DNA from: Desulfobacterales bacterium
GTDB lineage: Bacteria > Desulfobacterota > Desulfobacteria > Desulfobacterales > JAUWMJ01
DNA length: 9,289 nt
Direction of reading: 5' to 3'
Assembly: GCA_030613225.1 (NCBI GenBank)
Contig: JAUWMJ010000083.1
Span: 1-9,289 of the forward strand
Below are positions 6,050 through 9,289 of this stretch, one piece after another (the first letter of the stretch is position 1; every line of letters begins with the position of its first letter). Under the pieces are notes generated by a model. It saw only the letters and a program-made list of their open reading frames with translations. It had not been told where the DNA came from and did no database searches. A program made the translations under genes and the position numbers.

Positions 6050-6298
6050 TTAGCCACAGACCCACACGGACAGACACAGACTATTATCTCTGCCGAACCG
6101 GCAGAGATAATGTTGCAAGCCTTCGGCGGATTGAAATCTTTGAAAAACTTTCTCTTTCGAAGTTTGCGCTTATCTGTCTCTCGGCGGTGGCAAGATGTAA
6201 GACTCAGATTAGTGTATTTCGCGAAGCGATGACTGTAATTGTCCGAGCGCGTCGCTCGGACAAATAGTCCGTGTCAGTCTGTGTGTGTCTGTGGCTAA
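6050..6298. repeat. TTAGCC island 5
   Basis: Fills most of the gap between the asnB-like and nadE-like genes. A perfect 13-bp hairpin (6083-6095 with 6099-6111, loop AAC) has the same stem as island 4 and a different loop. A 10-bp hairpin (6239-6248 with 6254-6263, loop GCGTC) precedes the right end and replaces the ATTCGGCT hairpin of island 4. The interior otherwise aligns with island 4, including the CGCGAAGCGATGACT core. The plus-strand reading frames crossing it are repeat translations. Confidence 0.9.
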
Positions 6299-6306
6299 TA
6301 TAAAAA

Positions 6307-6340
6307 CTATCCTGAATATCCAGTTAATCCTGTCTGAACG
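6307..6340. repeat. CAGGAT-type repeat overlapping the 3' end of asnB
   Basis: On the minus strand this reads as loosely periodic AGGATTAACTGGATATTCAG units (C/TGGAT spaced about 9-10 bp). It resembles the CAGGATT-type intergenic repeats known from many environmental genomes. It encodes the last ten or so residues of the amidotransferase (VQTGLTGYSG), so a repeat appears to have been captured as a C-terminal tail. Confidence 0.5.
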
Positions 6341-8322
6341 TAATTAAAGATTTTTACATCTTTCGGCTCTTGAATCGGATGAGCAGGAAAATTTTGTATA
6401 AACTGGTGATCCAAAAGCTGGGTGGAAAGAATTCCGACCAATGCCATGTTCTCCCGTTCACTTAAAATCTGTCCTTGATGCTGCTTGCATTTTGTTGTAA
6501 GCCTTGAAACCTTTTTAGGATCAAAATATCCGCTTTTTTTGATTGCACTTTCGGAAAGCAATTCTTCTACATAATCGACAGGTTTCTCCAGAAAAAAACA
6601 TTTGCTTATGGGTGCGCGATACGGCTGCTTGGGCCTGTTAATTAATTCAGTTGGAATTTGCCCGTGAGCTGCCTGTTTTAAAATGAATTTTTCCTTAAGT
6701 CCGTTCAATCTATAACGGGACGGAACTCGAGTTGCGAACTCAACCACGCGATGGTCCAGGAATGGATAGCGCCCTTCAACAGCATTCGCCATAGCCATTC
6801 TATCCCCCTGGGAAGACAAAAGATAATTTGAAAGAAAAAGATTGATTTCTGTAAATTGGGCTCTTGACAGCGGATGCCATGACATGAAATCTGCCGGCAG
6901 TGTCGAAACAAACCTATCGATAAATTCTTCCTGGTTTTCTGTTATTTTCTGCAAATCGGCTGAGAAGAAGTTTTTCAGTTGTGAAGTGTTTTGCCACCTG
7001 AGTAAATGAGAATAAACAGGTGAGCTAATTTCGGAAAGATTTTTTCTGAAAAATCCCTCAAGAAATGCTTTTGCCTTAACGTTTTGCTGGGTAAAAACAT
7101 AAGGGTAAAGCCTTTCAAGGAGCATGGGCCGCATCCTGGAATCAGGGTTTCGTGCCCAGAATCTTCGTACCCTGTCTTCTTTGAAGATATTATAACCGGC
7201 AAATATCTCATCAGCCCCTTCGCCTGTCAGCACTACCTTGAAGTTGTTTTTCCGAACCAACTTTGAAAGATGATAAAGAGGGACAGGAGCTGTCCTTAGT
7301 ATCGGGGCTTCCGTGTGCCAGACGACTTGGGGGAAAGCCTCTCCGATATCTTTTTCAGCGCATCGTATATCTCGATGTTCAGTTTTAAGGCCCTTAACTG
7401 CTATTTTTTGAAAAGGAGTTTCGTCGAAACGGCTATCTGTGAAACTGACTGAAAAAGTGCGAAGTAAATTATTAAAATTGCGTTTTACAAGTGCGCTGGT
7501 ATAGGTGCTGTCAAGTCCGCCGCTAAGATACGCTCCAACAGGAACATCTGCCCGGAGCCGAATTCTTGCAGCATCACGAAGCAAATAGTTTAATTCTTCT
7601 GTCCATTCTAATAGAGGTCGATCAGCTTGATTTTCATCACTTTTGTTTCTGAAAGACAATTTCCAGTAGCGATGGGTGTTAAAACCATTTTTAGAGAACC
7701 TAACATAATGCCCTGGCGGGACCTGATAGATACCTTCAAAAGGCGTAGAAGAACCAACCGGTGTCCAGCATGTAAATATGTCTGAAAGCGTCTGTGTATC
7801 AAGTTTGCGTGGAATCGTTGGGTCTGCGAACAGGGCTTTTACTTCTGAACCGAATACCAGCCGTCCGTTGTTTTGATAGTAGAAAAGAGGCCTGATACCC
7901 ATTCGGTCTCGACCAAGAAGGAGGGACTTCTCTTTTTTATCCCATAGCGCAAAAGCAAACTGCCCGTTCAGATCTTTAAACATTTCCGGGCCTTGTTCTT
8001 CATAGAGATGAACAAGAACTTCTGTGTCGGTTTGCGTATAAAACCGGTGACCCCGAGCTACTAAATCTTCGCGAAGTTCCGGATAGTTGAAAATTTCACC
8101 GTTGAAAACAATCCATATAGATTTATCTTCATTGTGAATCGGCTGATCGCCGCCGCTTAAGTCTATTATACTCAACCTTGCATGGGCCAGTCCCGCATGC
8201 CTGCTAAGATAGATACCGGAGGCATCCGGTCCTCGATGGCGAATAAGACCGATCATCCGCCGAAGAAGACCCTGCATATCTTCGGTGGAGTTATAATTAA
8301 TTATTCCTGCTATTCCGCACAT
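6307..8322 (-). CDS. asnB: asparagine synthetase-type glutamine amidotransferase
   Basis: Uses glutamine-derived ammonia and ATP to amidate a carboxylate. Family members make asparagine, and several in polysaccharide loci amidate uronic acids or act in exosortase-type EPS clusters. Residues 1-200 form the class II glutaminase: Cys2 (MCGIAG) is the nucleophile, with RHRGPD at 28-33, NGEIFN at 74-79 and Asp99. The synthetase domain has the ATP-pyrophosphatase loop SGGLDST at 267-273, GEGADE at 367-372 and EGRYPFLD at 516-523. At 671 residues it is slightly long: about 30 residues after the fold (from about 640) look like a tail, the last part being repeat-derived. The ATG at 8322 must be the functional start because Cys2 has to become N-terminal. 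An in-frame ATG at 8343 would bury it and lies in heptamer array G2. No Shine-Dalgarno sequence precedes it. Confidence 0.9.
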   Translation of the reverse strand: MCGIAGIINYNSTEDMQGLLRRMIGLIRHRGPDASGIYLSRHAGLAHARLSIIDLSGGDQPIHNEDKSIWIVFNGEIFNYPELREDLVARGHRFYTQTDTEVLVHLYEEQGPEMFKDLNGQFAFALWDKKEKSLLLGRDRMGIRPLFYYQNNGRLVFGSEVKALFADPTIPRKLDTQTLSDIFTCWTPVGSSTPFEGIYQVPPGHYVRFSKNGFNTHRYWKLSFRNKSDENQADRPLLEWTEELNYLLRDAARIRLRADVPVGAYLSGGLDSTYTSALVKRNFNNLLRTFSVSFTDSRFDETPFQKIAVKGLKTEHRDIRCAEKDIGEAFPQVVWHTEAPILRTAPVPLYHLSKLVRKNNFKVVLTGEGADEIFAGYNIFKEDRVRRFWARNPDSRMRPMLLERLYPYVFTQQNVKAKAFLEGFFRKNLSEISSPVYSHLLRWQNTSQLKNFFSADLQKITENQEEFIDRFVSTLPADFMSWHPLSRAQFTEINLFLSNYLLSSQGDRMAMANAVEGRYPFLDHRVVEFATRVPSRYRLNGLKEKFILKQAAHGQIPTELINRPKQPYRAPISKCFFLEKPVDYVEELLSESAIKKSGYFDPKKVSRLTTKCKQHQGQILSERENMALVGILSTQLLDHQFIQNFPAHPIQEPKDVKIFNYVQTGLTGYSG

Positions 8323-8323
8323 A

Positions 8324-8390
8324 GTATATAGCTGATAGCTCATAGCTGATAGCTGATAGCTGATAGTTCAGAGCTCATAGGTCATAACAT
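8324..8390. repeat. GATAGCT heptamer array G2
   Basis: About eight head-to-tail units in the gap between the IVP-family gene and asnB (GATAGCT, CATAGCT, GATAGTT, then degenerate). It reaches to within a few bases of the asnB ATG, displacing any ribosome binding site, and gives the false in-frame upstream ATG at 8343. Units run in the same direction as G1 and opposite to G3. Confidence 0.85.
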
Positions 8391-8398
8391 CTACGCTT

Positions 8399-8758
8399 TT
8401 AGGTTTTAATTGAATTGATGAGGCCGGAAAGCATTTTACTTATTTCTTCGGCTTCTGAATACAACTCATTATACTTTTCTCGTTTAAGCCAATTTTTCTT
8501 TAGAAATATTTGTAGCATTGTTACGGTCTCGTAAAGAGACCCTCTGGAAATGTATAAAAAGTGTTTAAACTCCTTTTTCGAATATCTCCCTTTCCCTTCT
8601 GATATATTTAAAGCGATAGAAGTACTAGAAGATTCTAACTGTTCTATTAGCCTATAATGTTTCCTCGAAGTATCTAACTCATCAACAAGATCAATCACTA
8701 AAACTACAAAATCTAATGCTCTTTGATAAACTTGTAATTTCTCAAAAGCAAATCCCAT
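8399..8758 (-). CDS. four-helix bundle protein, 23S rRNA IVP / S23 family
   Basis: A 119-residue all-helical protein of the family first noted in intervening sequences of 23S rRNA; its biochemical role is not settled. Related four-helix bundles include the Avd accessory protein of diversity-generating retroelements, but no reverse transcriptase is present here. Family landmarks are FEKLQVYQRA at 5-14, NISEGKGR at 51-58 and FLYISRGSLYE at 67-77. It is not inside an rRNA gene. The ATG at 8758 is preferred over one at 8773 because AAGGA stands 7 nt before it and the family sequence begins there. The gene is enclosed by heptamer arrays of opposite orientation (G2 and G3), unlike any other gene here. 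It has no obvious role in polysaccharide synthesis and looks like a passenger of the repeat. Confidence 0.88.
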   Translation of the reverse strand: MGFAFEKLQVYQRALDFVVLVIDLVDELDTSRKHYRLIEQLESSSTSIALNISEGKGRYSKKEFKHFLYISRGSLYETVTMLQIFLKKNWLKREKYNELYSEAEEISKMLSGLINSIKT

Positions 8759-8765
8759 TATCAAT

Positions 8766-8770
8766 TCCTT
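8766..8770 (-). promoter_or_regulatory. ribosome binding site deciding the IVP-family start
   Basis: AAGGA on the minus strand, 7 nt before the ATG at 8758. The longer start at 8773 has only heptamer-array sequence before it. Confidence 0.7.
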
Positions 8771-8772
8771 CA

Positions 8773-8839
8773 TCTATGAGCTGTGAGCTACTATCTATCA
8801 GCTTTGGACTATCAGCTGTCAGCTATGAGCTATGAGCTT
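8773..8839. repeat. GATAGCT heptamer array G3 (inverted)
   Basis: Degenerate units read on the plus strand as ATGAGCT, ATCAGCT and GTCAGCT, the inverse of those in G1 and G2. The array begins at the stop codon of the outer-membrane protein gene and ends just before the IVP-family gene, filling the whole gap. Confidence 0.8.
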
Positions 8840-8840
8840 C

Positions 8841-9289
8841 CTAGTTTCCCGTCCTGTATGGTTGGCTTCGGGTTAACGTTATTGTGAGAAGGCCGCGATT
8901 TTCCACGTAGTCATTTGTATCAACGGAGGAATTAACTTTATTATATGAATATTCAGCTCTTATGATAAAATTGATGTTTGAAGACAGCCATCTTTCATAT
9001 GTATAGCTAAGCCCGACTCCTCCTCTTGTAGCCTTGTCTCTGCGGGCAGGGTCCTCGTCTTCATATTTGTCCTGTCGGTATGAACCGAAAATGTCTCCGG
9101 TAATTCGCCTTGTAAGATTGTAATCCGCTTCCAAGCCGGCTTCATAGAATATTGACAAGCCAAGGTTTTCAGCTCCGAAATAGGCTTCATCATAACCTGC
9201 TGATCCTAAGAGACTGATTGAGCCTCTTCTGAATGTTTTTTCAAAAACAACATCTCCTGTCATGCCCGACTCATCATCAATATCTCCAG
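8841..9289 (-). CDS. outer membrane beta-barrel protein, C-terminal part (cut by window edge)
   Basis: The frame is open to the right edge, so about 148 C-terminal residues are seen and the real start lies outside. The ATG at 9263 is internal, since sense codons (reading GDIDDESG) precede it. The sequence is a run of amphipathic beta strands separated by short charged turns, for example GSISLLGSAGY, AGLEADYNLTRRITGDIFGS, GVGLSYTYERW and FIIRAEYSYNKV. It ends in a strand-like VENRGLLTITLTR segment close to the C-terminus, the pattern of a transmembrane barrel. It resembles the putative beta-barrel porins often found in exosortase/EPS loci of deltaproteobacteria. A role in exporting or anchoring the polysaccharide is an inference from context. 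The stop codon abuts heptamer array G3. Confidence 0.75.
   Translation of the reverse strand, partial: GDIDDESGMTGDVVFEKTFRRGSISLLGSAGYDEAYFGAENLGLSIFYEAGLEADYNLTRRITGDIFGSYRQDKYEDEDPARRDKATRGGVGLSYTYERWLSSNINFIIRAEYSYNKVNSSVDTNDYVENRGLLTITLTRSQPYRTGN

Noticed and set aside
5735..6267. Plus-strand open frames over the nadE-like start and island 5, and similar ones at 4674-4922
   Set aside because: They are antisense to real genes or translate repeat termini into T/D/R-rich peptides; such products are likely to be mis-annotated as proteins.
8323..8343. Upstream ATG at 8343 for the asnB-like gene
   Set aside because: It would place seven heptamer-array residues before the catalytic Cys2, blocking the class II glutaminase nucleophile.
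8399..8758. Diversity-generating retroelement because of likeness of the IVP family to Avd
   Set aside because: No reverse transcriptase, template repeat or variable repeat is visible in the window.

Overview
The window reads as part of a surface-polysaccharide (exosortase/EPS-type) gene cluster from a Gram-negative bacterium. The outer-membrane beta-barrel fragment at the right edge supports an outer membrane. The gene mix and the very dense intergenic repeats suggest an environmental Desulfobacterota/deltaproteobacterium; that placement is an inference from style, with no marker gene to confirm it. Every gene I can support lies on the minus strand, so transcription runs from right to left.

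In transcription order the genes are: the C-terminal part of an outer-membrane beta-barrel protein (8841 to the edge), a four-helix-bundle protein of the 23S rRNA IVP family (8399-8758), a glutamine-dependent asparagine-synthetase-type amidotransferase (6307-8322), a NAD-synthase-family amide ligase with an insertion (4996-5988), a GxxExxY protein with a PD-(D/E)XK-like core (4352-4714), a discrete acyl carrier protein starting at TTG (3772-4020), an AMP-forming acyl ligase (1958-3532), and UDP-glucose 6-dehydrogenase (451-1791). Ugd would supply UDP-glucuronate. The acyl ligase and carrier protein form an activation-and-loading pair. The two ATP-pyrophosphatase enzymes (AsnB-like and NadE-like) are candidates for amidating a carboxylated sugar or acyl intermediate.

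The most striking part is what lies between the genes. Every intergenic gap is occupied by repeats. Five islands of about 200-410 bp (5-410, 3544-3750, 4045-4355, 4723-4988, 6050-6298) each begin with TTAGCCACAGAC and end with its inverse. They carry terminal ACAGAC motifs at exact 10-bp spacing, near-perfect hairpins and shared internal modules, some inverted between islands. A sixth, solitary end lies at 424-454. The other three gaps (1814-1893, 8324-8390, 8773-8839) hold arrays of a GATAGCT-like heptamer. Two further minor repeat families appear at 6009-6036 and at the 3' end of asnB.

The two genes that do not fit the polysaccharide theme are exactly the two bracketed by one repeat class each: the nuclease-like GxxExxY gene between two TTAGCC islands, and the IVP-family gene between heptamer arrays of opposite orientation. 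The islands also touch coding sequence: their terminal TTAG supplies the stop codons of ugd and of the GxxExxY gene. I propose these as two families of non-autonomous, structured repeats with possible protein partners; the partnership is a hypothesis. No RNA genes, CRISPR arrays, transposases or convincing terminators were seen.
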